Positions 34,381-45,295 of a stretch of DNA of 64,000 nucleotides are shown piece after piece. Numbering within the stretch: position 1 is the first letter of the stretch; every line of letters begins with the position of its first letter. The stretch is from Closterium sp. NIES-65 (Eukaryota > Streptophyta > Zygnematophyceae > Desmidiales > Closteriaceae). The stretch spans positions 62,001 to 126,000 of the forward strand of contig CANXME010002679.1 of NCBI GenBank assembly GCA_948144175.1. The letters are read 5' to 3'. The notes under the pieces were generated by a model. The model saw only the letters and a list, made by a program, of their open reading frames with translations, did not search any database and was not told the DNA's origin. The position numbers and the translations under genes are program-made.

Positions 34381-34613
34381 GAAAACGAGCTCCTGAAGGG
34401 AGAAATCGAGTTTCTGAAGCGTCGAAACGAGCTTCTGAAATGAGGAAACGAGATACTCGAGCGTAGAATTGAGTTCCTGGAGGAAAAAAAATAACTTCTC
34501 GAACAAGAAAACGAGCTCCTATATGATTGCTGCAATCGTGGGAAAGGTCGTGGTGGTGAGCTAGTGGGAGAGACAGGGGAGGTAGTGGAAGAGATGGGGG
34601 GAGGGGGGTAGTG
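34381..34613 (+). pseudogene. Leucine-zipper-like coding fragment, left copy
   Basis: Read on the plus strand, the sequence encodes repeated heptad-like units (E-N-E-L-L-K-G-E-I-E-F-L-K-R-R-N-E-L-L), then similar units and a C-terminal Y-D-C-C-N with a Gly/Glu-rich tail. Stops TGA 34441-34443 and TAA 34492-34494 break it. The reverse complement of 41473-41800 is clearly homologous, so this is one arm of an inverted pair. The pattern suggests a coiled-coil dimerisation segment, but there is no visible DNA-binding region. Function unknown. Confidence 0.55.
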
Positions 34614-34618
34614 GCATC

Positions 34619-35711
34619 TGTTGGGTGCAAATTCACATTGCACGACATCCTGCCGTCTGTTTGTACGAGTATGCGTGTGCGAATGCATTTGCGTGTGAAT
34701 GGTATGTTTGTGTGTTTGTTTGCTTTCGCAATTTTCGCTTGAAGCATTTGCAGGTACTCGCAAAATGTGCGCTTCGGCATAACATTGTACGCGCTATGAA
34801 CAGTACAAGCAGAAAGGACGAGCTCGCAAAGGAACCCAAGATGGAAGCTTTGCGGTTCAACTTACTTGATTGCGCAGATTCAGTTCTATCCAACTCGAAA
34901 TTGTACTGTTTTGTTTGGTTGACTATAGTGTAGCAGGGCAGGCACTATAGGGGTACAATTTAGGTGAAGGTTGGATGTTGTTTGTCTGTATCTGCATGCT
35001 ACAGGGCCAGGGGAAACCAGCGGAACCAGCATTTGGCTGGTTGGGCAAAGACAAAACAGGTTCTGTTTTTAGGACCTGAACCTGGTTGTTGTTTTCCCAG
35101 GTTGGAAAAACAGAACCAGAGGTTGTTCACCAACCTATCACCTGCTATTTTGTCCAGCCATGTTGGTTCTGTTGCTTGGAATTATTTGGGATCATCCCTG
35201 GTTGTTCCCAGGTTGATTCCCAAGGTCCTTGCTAGCTAGAGCTATTTATTCCTTCTCTGTTTGTACCTGAATATAGTGAAATTGATTCAAGCGAATTCCT
35301 TCCTTGCTGGAATTTCTTGTCTACGCGGTGCGACGGCGGAATGCTACCCGAGTCAACGCTAGTACGCTAGCACTCCAACGCTAGGCTAACGCTGTCCGAG
35401 CCATAACTTCGTAATGGCAGAACTTTTCGCGAGGCAACTTGGCTTATTTTAAAGCTCTTAGAGTGAGCTTCGATATAGGAAATTCTCAGCTTAATCCGAT
35501 CGACGGTCTGCACGATACGCTGCGCGACGTTCAAGGTACTCTTGCTGTTTTGACTAAGTCCCTCTTGATTCCTCTCACTACAAACTCGGACCCGAGGATA
35601 GGGGCTGGTCTTGTACCAGGCACCCAAGGACCCTTGGAGGTGACCCCGAGGAGAGGTTTTAAGTGTGATAAAGTCTTAATAGCTTGAGTTTATTAGGCCC
35701 TTACACCAACA
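34619..35711 (+). repeat. 5' LTR of A3
   Basis: The LTR is 1,093 bp, TGTTGGG...CCAACA. The middle (about 35010-35225) is dense in CCAGGTT/AACCTGG motifs in both orientations. A possible TATA-like TATTTATT lies near 35243, but this is weak. Confidence 0.95.
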
Positions 35712-35714
35712 AGC

Positions 35715-35726
35715 TGGTATCAGAGC
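35715..35726 (+). other. Primer-binding site, initiator-Met tRNA type
   Basis: TGGTATCAGAGC lies three bases after the 5' LTR. This 12-mer is the standard plant LTR-retrotransposon site complementary to the 3' end of initiator Met-tRNA. The same site is intact in A1, A2, A4 and family C and is mutated in A-outer. Confidence 0.92.
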
Positions 35727-35757
35727 TGCGTTATAGTGATCCTCGATATAGGTAGCT

Positions 35758-38700
35758 ATGGCGGGCAACACCTCGGCGGTAGCTGGTGAATCTTCAGCCC
35801 AAGATCGTAGCGGCAGCCATGATTCTGGTGTTTCTGCGCCAAGGGGAGCGCGAACAAGCCAGGGCTCGCTGATCAAGGAGGTGCTGAAAAACTTCACCGT
35901 CGAGAAGTTCAATGGTGAGGGCTATGATGATTGGGCCTGGAAAATGCAACTTTATTTCCGTCAAATCGGATTGCTGAAACTAATGATTGGGGAGGAGCCT
36001 AGACCGAGTGACCCCGCCCTTCAGGAAGATTGGGACGAGCGCGCCTCGGCTGGCTACTACTTGATGTCGCAGAGTTTGGAGCTGAACCAGCGTCACCACG
36101 TCATGCACCTGCTGCCGGAGGTTGAGTGCGGTCCGAAGGCGTGGACGGTGTTGAAGGAGCTGCACGCCCCGACCTCCGTTGTTGCAACATTGATGCTGGA
36201 GAGGGAGCTGTCCGCGTTGCGCCTGAGCGAGGGAGAGCCAGTGCAACCTGTCCTGGACAAATTGCGCGACCTCTACGCGAAGTTGGCGATCGCGGGAATC
36301 ACCTACCCAGAGCAGACCAAGTGCCTGAAGATGCTCTCGCTGCTGCCGGAATCGTGGCTTCAATTCACGAGCGGATTGAGCCTGCCGCAGAACCAGAGCT
36401 CGTGGACACTCGAGTGGGTGCGGACAAAGATTCTAGAGGAGGACTTCCGTCGCCGTCAACTGAGGGGTGGAGACGACGGCAGCAGCGGCTACGGGATGCA
36501 AGGGAGCCGACGTGGCAGAGGACGTGGCTTCGGTGGTGCTGGACGCGGTGCAAAGAAAGACGACGACTCCAACGACCAACAAGGAGGTACCGGTTGGGGT
36601 CGCGGTGCGAAATCTGGACGTGGGGGCAAGTCGGGTGCTGGTGGCAAAATGAAAGGGAGTTGCTGGTATTGTGAGAAGGAAGGGCACCCCTGGTTTTTGT
36701 GCTATAAGAAACCCGATGGATGGACCCCCCAGAATCGTCACCAGGATGGCGGCGCGCGGAGGAACCAGAAAAACGGCGCCAACATGGTCGCTGATTCGTC
36801 CGACAACAACCCGAAGGGCAACGGCGGTGCGGAGAAGAAGAAGGAGCGCACCGCGGGCCAATTCTTCCATATGGGAGACAAGGGGGAGCAAGGAGACGCA
36901 TCTGCTAAGGCTGGAGCAGAGCTGCACCCCCTGGACTATTGGGTGTTGGACACAGGCGCTGCTTGGACAATGACGCCGCGCAAGGACCTGCTGGACGACG
37001 TACGCGCTGCACCGATTAATGAGGTGTGCTCTGCCTCTGGACACATGTTGAAGGTGGCTGGTGCGGGACGAGCTGCATTTAAGGGAGCGGATGGCAAGCC
37101 TGTGGTGCTGCACGACGTTCTCCTCGTCCCCGACCTGAAGGCCAACCTCATCTCCCTCCGTAAGCTTGGCAAGGCTGGGGTGAACACCAACACGGATGGG
37201 GCTCGCACTTATAAGGGGAAGCTGGGCAATCGGGTGCTTTGGGATCTGCACGAGAGCAAGGACGTGTACAGATCTATGTGGCAGCTGCCGGCGCTGGCGT
37301 GGCACGGTGGGGGGCAGGCTGGAGAGGGGTCTGCATCCCAGGGGGAGTGCAACGCCGTTGGAGGGGTTGGTGTGAAAGTGTCGGCCAGATCTGGGGAGAC
37401 AGATTGGGCAACTGCACACCGACGTTTGGGGCATGTGGCAATGCCTTTGCTGAAGCAGCTGGAGAAGGATGGAGCCGTTAAGGGCTTAAAGCTGAACGGA
37501 CAACCACCCGATGATAACTGTGAAATTTGCCTCCTTTCAAAGTTCACCCGTTTCCCCTTCCATAGTGTGGCTGGCAGGAGCAAAAAGCCGTTGGAGCTGG
37601 TCCACATGGACTTGGTGGGGCCGCTGCCGGTGCAAGGGCACAAGGGGGAGCGGTACTTCCTAACCATAGTGGATGACTGGAGCAGGCTAATGTGGGCGTA
37701 TCCGCTGAAGCAGAAAGATCACGCCGCCTCCACGATTCGGGACGATTGGCTGCCGTTCGTGGAGAAGCAAGCGGAGTGTGTGGTGAAGCGGATTAGGACA
37801 GATCGGGGTGGTGAGTTCCTTGGAGCTGAGATGACGGCCTGGCTCAAGAAGCAGGGCATCCAGAGGGAGCTGACCACGGCTTACACCCCACAGTCCAACG
37901 GTGTAGCAGAACGGGCGAACCGGACAATTCTGGAGACAGCTAGGGCGCTGCTCATAGAATCTGGGCTGGGCAACTTGATGTGGCCCCATGCTGTTCGGCA
38001 CGCTACCGTCGCTAGGAACAGGGTACTCACAAAGGTTGGGGATGACTCGTGGGTGCCGTTGGAGAGGTGGCTTGGGAGGAAGCCGCCGGTGGACATGCTG
38101 AGGGTGTTCGGTTGCATGGCAGTCGCCCACGTTCCCAAGACCTACCGCAGTAAGTTGGGGGCGAGTGCAATCTGGTGTGTGCATTTGGGGCTGGCTGCTG
38201 AGAGCAAGGGATGGCTGCTGTGGGAGCCTTCCAAGGGTGTGTTGTTTGACAGCAGGGATGTGAAGTTTGTTGAGGGCATGATGTATGGGAGCTGGGAGAA
38301 ACAGCCGGAGGCCAGGGTGTCCCAGCAGATGGAGCAGATTACCATGCAGCTGGACCTGACTCCTAGTGTGTGGGAGGAGGGAGAGGAGGCAGCTGCAGAG
38401 GGTGGTGATAAAGAGAAGGTGCAGGAGGCACCTGCTGGTGGAGGTGATGGTGTGGAGATTAGCGGTAGCACTAGTGGAGCTGCTGGATCCGAGGGAGGAG
38501 AGCAGCAGCAGGGGAAAACTAAGAAGCCGAAGGGTGTTATTATGAAGGGATGGGAGACACCCGTCTCCAGGCCAGGACGTACCCGTATGGCTACTAAGAA
38601 GCTGACTGCAGGACCTGATGTAGCGGAGCAGCAGCTTGGGACCGAGGAGGCATTGCTGATTCTACCGCATGGCTATGACCCGGATGAGGAGGATCAACCT

Positions 38701-40337
38701 GCGTACTGTTTTCTTGCCCCTGCACCAGAGGAACCAGCTAGCATGGAGGAGGCATTAGCTGGACCAGATAGGGACAAATGGCTAGCTTCCAGGGATGCTG
38801 AGTACCAGAGCCTGCTGGAGAATGGGACTTGGGAACTAGTGGTGCTGCCTGAGGGAAGAAAGCGGTACAATGCAAGTGGGTGCTAAGGATCAAGACTGAC
38901 GACAAGGGGCAGGTCACCATCTACAAGAGTAGGTTGGTGGCTAAGGGGTTTATGCAGAAGGAGAAGCGGGACTTCAATGAGATCTTTGCTCCCACTGCCA
39001 AACCCCCTACCCTTCGTGTCTTGTTGGCAGATGCAGCCGTTGGTGGGAAGTTCATTATCCAGATGGATATATCAACGGCATTCCTCAATGGGATTTTAGA
39101 GGAGGAGGTGTTCATGACGCAGCCACCTGGGTATGAGGATGGTACGGGCAGGGTGTGCAAGCTGAAAAAGTCCATCTACGGCTTGAAGCAGGCGCCACGC
39201 TGCTGGTACCAGAAGTTGGCAGCTGTTTTAGAGGAGATGGGATTCAGGACCAGCAGCTGTGATGAGAGCCTCTTTCTCAAGGGGGAGGGGGAGAAGCTGG
39301 TGCTGTTTCTGGTCTATGTGGACGACATTCTTCTCTTTAGCAGCAGCATGAAGGAGATCCAGAAGGTGCAGCAGCAGCTGATGGAGAACTTCAAGTGCAA
39401 GAACCTTGGGGAGGTAAAGTACTACCTCGGGATGCACGTAGAGAGGGATCCAGATCACAGGTGGTTGAAACTGCACCAGGAGAAGTTCATCAAGGAGCTT
39501 GGGGAGAAGTACGGAATTGAGAATGAGCGCAAGGTTGCAACTCCCCTGCCAGCAGAATTCAAGCTTGTGAAAGCTGCAGAGGATGAAGGGGTTGAAGCCG
39601 AGGAGCAGCAGCAATTTCAGTCCTTGGTGGGCAGCCTCTTGTATGCAGCAGTTCACACGAGACCCGACATCTCTTTCTCGGTTGGGCAGCTGGCTAGGGT
39701 AGTGCAGAATCCATCAGAGGAGCAGGTGGATGCAGCTGAGCGTGTGGTGAAGTACCTGAACTCTCACCCAAGCATTGGAGTTCAATACTCCGCATCTGCG
39801 CAGGTGAAGCAGAAAGGGGTTGAGGTGCTGAAAGAGAAGGGGGAGAGGCTTGGAGAAGGCAAGCTCTTTCTCACTTGCTTTACCGATGCTACGTGGGCCT
39901 CTGAAAAAGAAGATTCCTCATCTGTGGGAGGATACATCTGCGTAGTAGGGGGAGGACCTGTTAGTTGGAGGTCCAAGAAGCAGACGGAGACAGCACTCTC
40001 TTCCGTGGAATCAGAGTACATGGCGATGTTCCATGGGGTGAAGGAGGTGATTTGGCTGAGGAGGCTATTAGAGGAGATTGGCCAGGAGCAAAAGATTGCT
40101 ACGCCGCTGTTTTGTGATAGCAAGGGAGCTCTTGGGATGGCCAGGAACGCTGTGCTTCATGGGCTGAATAAGCACATGCGTATCAAGTGGCACTGGCTGC
40201 GTAAGGAGGTGAAGAGGGGGACGGTGAATCCGATCTACATCAAGACTCACCAGCAGCCAGCAGACTTCCTCACCAAGAGGCTTGCGGATGAGCCTCATTG
40301 GCGTTGTGTGCGCATGAGTGGAATGAGCATGAACTAG
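35758..40337 (+). pseudogene. Family A Gag-Pol of A3, frameshifted
   Basis: The ATG at 35758 opens 1,042 codons covering Gag, the CCHC knuckle (36661-36702), protease (Asp at 36949), GAG-pre-integrase and integrase (D at 37609, D at 37801, E at 37909). Then GAGGGAAGAAAGCGG at about 38851 has one A fewer than the GAGGGAAAGAAAGCGG of A1, A2 and A4, and the frame ends at 38886. The second frame (38880-40337) carries complete RT with Y-V-D-D and RNase H. A single base separates it from an intact 1,526-residue polyprotein. The deletion could be biological or an assembly error in an A-run. Without RT in frame the copy is presumably non-autonomous. Confidence 0.95.
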
Positions 40338-40379
40338 TATGGAATGATGGGGATGCAGCCGGCAGGCTGAGGGGGAGTG

Positions 40380-41472
40380 TGTTGGGTGCAAATTCACATT
40401 GCACGACATCCTGCCGTCTGTTTGTACGAGTATGCGTGTGCGAATGCATTTGCGTGTGAATGGTATGTTTGTGTGTTTGTTTGCTTTCGCAATTTTCGCT
40501 TGAAGCATTTGCAGGTACTCGCAAAATGTGCGCTTCGGCATAACATTGTACGCGCTATGAACAGTACAAGCAGAAAGGACGAGCTCGCAAAGGAACCCAA
40601 GATGGAAGCTTTGCGGTTCAACTTACTTGATTGCGCAGATTCAGTTCTATCCAACTCGAAATTGTACTGTTTTGTTTGGTTGACTATAGTGTAGCAGGGC
40701 AGGCACTATAGGGGTACAATTTAGGTGAAGGTTGGATGTTGTTTGTCTGTATCTGCATGCTACAGGGCCAGGGGAAACCAGCGGAACCAGCATTTGGCTG
40801 GTTGGGCAAAGACAAAACAGGTTCTGTTTTTAGGACCTGAACCTGGTTGTTGTTTTCCCAGGTTGGAAAAACAGAACCAGAGGTTGTTCACCAACCTATC
40901 ACCTGCTATTTTGTCCAGCCATGTTGGTTCTGTTGCTTGGAATTATTTGGGATCATCCCTGGTTGTTCCCAGGTTGATTCCCAAGGTCCTTGCTAGCTAG
41001 AGCTATTTATTCCTTCTCTGTTTGTACCTGAATATAGTGAAATTGATTCAAGCGAATTCCTTCCTTGCTGGAATTTCTTGTCTACGCGGTGCGACGGCGG
41101 AATGCTACCCGAGTCAACGCTAGTACGCTAGCACTCCAACGCTAGGCTAACGCTGTCCGAGCCATAACTTCGTAATGGCAGAACTTTTCGCGAGGCAACT
41201 TGGCTTATTTTAAAGCTCTTAGAGTGAGCTTCGATATAGGAAATTCTCAGCTTAATCCGATCGACGGTCTGCACGATACGCTGCGCGACGTTCAAGGTAC
41301 TCTTGCTGTTTTGACTAAGTCCCTCTTGATTCCTCTCACTACAAACTCGGACCCGAGGATAGGGGCTGGTCTTGTACCAGGCACCCAAGGACCCTTGGAG
41401 GTGACCCCGAGGAGAGGTTTTAAGTGTGATAAAGTCTTAATAGCTTGAGTTTATTAGGCCCTTACACCAACA
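40380..41472 (+). repeat. 3' LTR of A3
   Basis: A 1,093-bp LTR with no difference visible against the 5' LTR of this element. Confidence 0.95.
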
Positions 41473-41939
41473 GCATCCCCTCCCCTCCCTCCCTCACTTC
41501 CACTACCTCCCCCTTGTCTCTTCCACTGGCTCACCACCATCTCCCCCACCCACACAATTGCAGCAATCATATAAAAGCTCATTTTCTTGTTCAAGAAGTT
41601 CATCTTTTTCCTTCAGGGACTCAATTCTACGCTCGAATAGCTTGTTTCCTCGATCATAAACTCGTTTCTACACTTAAGAATCTCAATTTCTCCTTTCAGA
41701 AGCACCTCTTTCTTTCTCAGGTGCTTCCTCTCTCTGACTTTGAAGCCTTTGCAATGAAGTTGCTTCTTCTGCTTCTTCTGCATCTTCTGCTTCTTTTGCC
41801 TGACCTCAACTGCTGATGCTACTGGTGCGGATGGTGCTGCTAATGCTGCAGTTGGTGCTGTACGTTGCTCCTGATCTATAGCCCAGGCGAATCCAAGTCT
41901 AGGACAATCAGAGCAAAGGTCAATCAAAGCCCAGGTCAA
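41473..41939 (-). pseudogene. Leucine-zipper-like coding fragment, right (inverted) copy
   Basis: On the minus strand an ORF (41939-41613) reads a Lys/Gln-rich stretch (Q-K-K-Q-K-M-Q-K-K-Q-K-K-Q) and then K-G-E-I-E-I-L-K-C-R-N-E-F. A one-base frame change near 41,640 continues into E-K-D-E-L-L-E-Q-E-N-E-L-L-Y-D-C-C-N. This matches the left copy at 34,381-34,613, but in the opposite orientation, tail to tail. Element A3 lies exactly between the two. Confidence 0.55.
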
Positions 41940-42994
41940 TTAGAGCCTAGGTCCATTAAAGCCCATGCACATCTGCTGCGTCATGATCACAGTTAGGAAC
42001 GCACAAGCACGGTTGCTCATGTAAAACTTGGGTTATATAAAGTGGTGGACCTTCCAGTTTGGATTTGCTCATTACCATCACTGTGGCCATTATTATTGTG
42101 CCCCTGCCCCTCCCCTGAATTGCCGTCTCCACCAGCCTCACCTCCCTCCACGCGGTGCCATCATGGCGAGGTCATGGCACTGCCAGGAGCAGCAAAGGGG
42201 AGATAGGGGGCAAGGAGTGCACAAAGCCATCCAATGAACACCGAGAATACAAACATTGCCAGATGTCGGAAAATGAATCACAGGGAATGATACGGAGTGG
42301 AAGATAACTTAGAAGTGGGAACGCACGTGGAAATGATTGCCTTCAGCAGCCCTTTCTCACTCCTCTCCGCTCTTCGCGTCCCCTTCAACCGCCCGTCCGC
42401 CCACCTGTAATATCCTGCTGGCTTGATCCCGCAGCTCCTGGATGTGTGCGTTGATATCCCGTGCGCGTCTCCCCTTCTCCACAGCTCGTTCGTGTCACGC
42501 ACACGCCCACTCAGGCCCCAGTGTCCTGCGCCGACACGGCTCCTACAGGCAGGGAAAGTATGTGTGTACCTATGCAGCATGGAGGGGGAGGTGAGGTGAG
42601 GAGAGGATGGAGGGTGTGCAAGGAAGTGGCACCACGAAGGGGGAAGGGGGGAGTTTTTAGAAAGATAGGTGACGCAGTACAGTCAAATAAGTGGAGGAAG
42701 GAGGGTGTGGGTAATGGGGTTGGGGCCAGGGCAGGAGGGGCAGAGCAAGCGGAAGCTATCAGATATGTTCGTCACATAAAAGAATGGATGTTGTCTCGAT
42801 TTGCCGACCAGATGATTCCTTCGATTGCCTCGCTCGCATACCAATCAAAACACCGCAAGTGACTATTCACTCCTTCCTAGCACCCCAAATGCAAGTATGG
42901 TATCGACATCATACCTACCATCCATCTCTCCCAACCCCACTCCCCCTTCTGTCCCCCCCTTCTATCACCCCTCCCATCTCCCCACCCCTCCCAT
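41940..42994. other. Intergenic stretch, no supported gene
   Basis: The first ~80 bp hold short imperfect repeats of the type CAAAGCCCAGGTCAAT. A TATATAAA-like box (TTATATAAAG) lies at about 42033. The rest has only short ORFs on both strands and a pyrimidine-rich end; I see no credible gene. Confidence 0.5.
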
Positions 42995-44087
42995 TGTTGG
43001 TGTAAGGGCCTAATAAACTCAAGCTATTAAGACTTTATCACACTTAAAACCTCTCCTCGGGGTCACCTCCAAGGGTCCTTGGGTGCCTGGTACAAGACCA
43101 GCCCCTATCCTCGGGTCCGAGTTTGTAGAGAGAGGGATCAAGAGGGACTTAGTCAAAACAGCAAGAGTACCTTGAACGTCGCGCAGCGTATCGTGCAGAC
43201 CGTCGATCGGATTAAGCTGAGAATTTCCTATATCGAAGCTCACTCTAAGAGCTTTAAAATAAGCCAAGTTGCCTCGCGAAAAGTTCTGCCATTACGAAGT
43301 TATGGCTCGGACAGCGTTAGCCTAGCGTTGGAGTGCTAGCGTACTAGCGTTGACTCGGGTAGCATTCCGCCGTCGCACCGCGTAGACAAGAAATTCCAGC
43401 AAGGAAGGAATTGGCTTGAATCAATTTCACTATATTCAGGTACAAACAGAGAAGGAATAAATAGCTCTAGCTAGCAAGGACCTTGGGAATCAACCTGGGA
43501 ACAACCAGGGATGATCCCAAATAATTCCAAGCAACAGAACCAACATGGCTGGACAAAATAGCAGGTGATAGGTTGGTGAACAACCTCTGGTTCTGTTTTT
43601 CCAACCTGGGAAAACAACAACCAGGTTCAGGTCCTAAAAACAGAACCTGTTTTGTCTTTGCCCAACCAGCCAAATGCTGGTTCCGCTGGTTTCCCCTGGC
43701 CCTGTAGCATGCAGATACAGACAAACAACATCCAACCTTCACCTAAATTGTACCCCTATAGTGCCTGCCCTGCTACACTATAGTCAACCAAACAAAACAG
43801 TACAATTTCGAGTTGGATAGAACTGAATCTGCGCAATCAAGTAGGTTGAACCGCAAAGCTTCCATCTTGGGTTCCTTTGCGAGCTCGTCCTTTCTGCTTG
43901 TACTGTTCATAGCGCGTACAATGTTATGCCGAAGCGCACATTTTGCGAGTACCTGCAAATGCTTCAAGCGAAAATTGCGAAAGCAAACAAACACACAAAC
44001 ATACCATTCACACGCAAATGCATTCGCACACGCATACTCGTACAAACAGACGGCAGGATGTCGTGCAATGTGAATTTGCACCCAACA
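42995..44087 (-). mobile_element. Solo family A LTR
   Basis: A single complete 1,093-bp LTR in minus orientation, with perfect TSD CCCAT at 42990-42994 and 44088-44092. No internal region is adjacent. Its sequence is close to the young LTRs (for example it carries CAACATGG as in A2 and A3), so LTR-LTR recombination happened soon after insertion. Confidence 0.96.
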
Positions 44088-44254
44088 CCCATCATCCCTC
44101 CCTCCTTTCCCCCCCATCTCTGAGGGAGATGCTGGCGGAAGTGACTCTGCCGCGTCTTGACGTGCTTCACCTGGTTGCTGCACCCCTTCACCCGCCCCGC
44201 CCCATGTGCTCCTCCACTTGCTGCTGCACCGCCTCCGATGCCCCCGCATGCCAC

Positions 44255-44460
44255 CTAGGATGAGGGAAGGAAGATGTGAAGATTGAGGGAGGTGGGGAAA
44301 GGGGAGAAGGGGAAAAGAGGGGACAGAGAGATGGGGATAAGGGGAGGTGGGGAGAAGGGAGATAATGAGAAAGGGAGTAGGCGAGAAGGGTAGAAACAGG
44401 GGAGTGGGAGAGATGGAGATGGCAGGAGGAGAGAACAGAGCAAAATCGAGCAGAGGATGA
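44255..44460 (+). repeat. Polypurine/polypyrimidine tract, ~200 bp
   Basis: About 200 bases on the plus strand are almost entirely A and G, with few interruptions. The complementary strand is open for a Ser/Pro/Leu-rich ORF, which I treat as an artefact of base composition. Confidence 0.8.
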
Positions 44461-45178
44461 AGACATGTTGGCGCATCTAAAAGCTATGATACAAACTCAA
44501 GCAAATCTTTCCATCCGGAGATCGCCCACACCACAACCACACATGTTCCCTGCCTGCATGCACACCATCTCTCCCGGCCATCGTCCATCCCCTTTGTTTT
44601 CACTTCTCCACTGGTTCCCTCCTTCCATTCCATCCTTCTTCCCACACCCCATCCAACTTTATGGCAGCCAGGCGCCCCTAAGACACCGCCGGCCGCTCCT
44701 GCGCCTCCTGCCTTGCTCTGATCCGCCTGCCGCATCTTGTCAATTTCTGCTTACGCCAGCTGCCGCCGGCACACCACCAGGCGCGCTCAGATACTCGCCT
44801 GACGCACCGACAACGTTTTTGGTAGAGTGGCTTCAACAGTTAACTGCAGGTGCGGGGCGTAGGCGAGGGGATAGGAGGAGGGGAGGGGGAGGGCAACAAG
44901 AGAAGGCGGGAAAGCAATTAGCGGAGAGGAGAAAGGGTGGGTGGGCGATTAGGAGGATTTGAGGTTGTGAGAGATGGACAGGGGGCGAGTGAAAAGGATG
45001 GTGGGACGTGGGTTGTTGTGTGGAATATAAAAGGACTGGACTAGGATGGATGAGTTGACAGGTGGGGCGGGGCGGGGCGGGGGTCATGTTGGAAACTGCA
45101 AGACACACACGATGTGGAGATTGTGTGAGCAATTCTGCCTAGACGGGGAGAAATTGTGGTAGCAAAGTAATCACTCAC
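44461..45178. other. Intergenic or intronic stretch, no supported gene
   Basis: There are short ORFs of biased composition only. The last ~95 bp (45,085-45,178) resemble the intron start of the 33.7-kb secreted-protein gene. They probably belong to the intron after the exon at 45179-45295. Confidence 0.45.
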
Positions 45179-45295
45179 ATTCTTTGCAAATGGGGCAAGA
45201 TACCAAGCGTTCATGCCTAGTGGCATGATGCTGATGGCAGCGCCGAGAAGGAAATGCACGAGCAGCCCCATGGCCACTGCAATTATCCGAGCCAT
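45179..45295 (-). CDS. Signal-peptide exon, paralogue of 33705-33830
   Basis: ATG at 45295 opens 39 codons of hydrophobic N-terminal signal type (I-I-A-V-A-M-G-L-L-V-H-F-L-L-G-A-A-I-S-I-M). The exon ends at AAT|GTGAGTGA in phase 0, the same donor and phase as the 33.7-kb exon. The two exons align along most of their length, as do about 60 bp upstream and about 95 bp of the intron. Downstream exons were not identified and may be lost; a solo LTR lies further along. It may be a gene fragment. Confidence 0.5.

Larger units (their letters stand above)
34619..41472 (+). mobile_element. A3: full-length family A copia element with one frameshift
   Basis: The element is 6,854 bp on the plus strand, with perfect TSD GCATC at 34614-34618 and 41473-41477. 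The LTRs 34619-35711 and 40380-41472 are both 1,093 bp and I see no difference between them. The primer-binding site is at 35715-35726. The polypurine tract GGCTGAGGGGGAGTG directly precedes the 3' LTR. Gag-Pol is broken by a one-base deletion near 38855. It is a very recent insertion. Confidence 0.97.

Noticed and set aside
34619-41472. ORFs of 80-105 codons inside every A LTR
   Set aside because: They recur because the LTRs are near-identical. In the older A-outer LTR the frame is broken, so there is no sign of coding constraint.
44465-44962. 165-codon plus-strand ORF in the 44.5-kb region
   Set aside because: Biased composition, no splice or domain support, and competing ORFs on the opposite strand.
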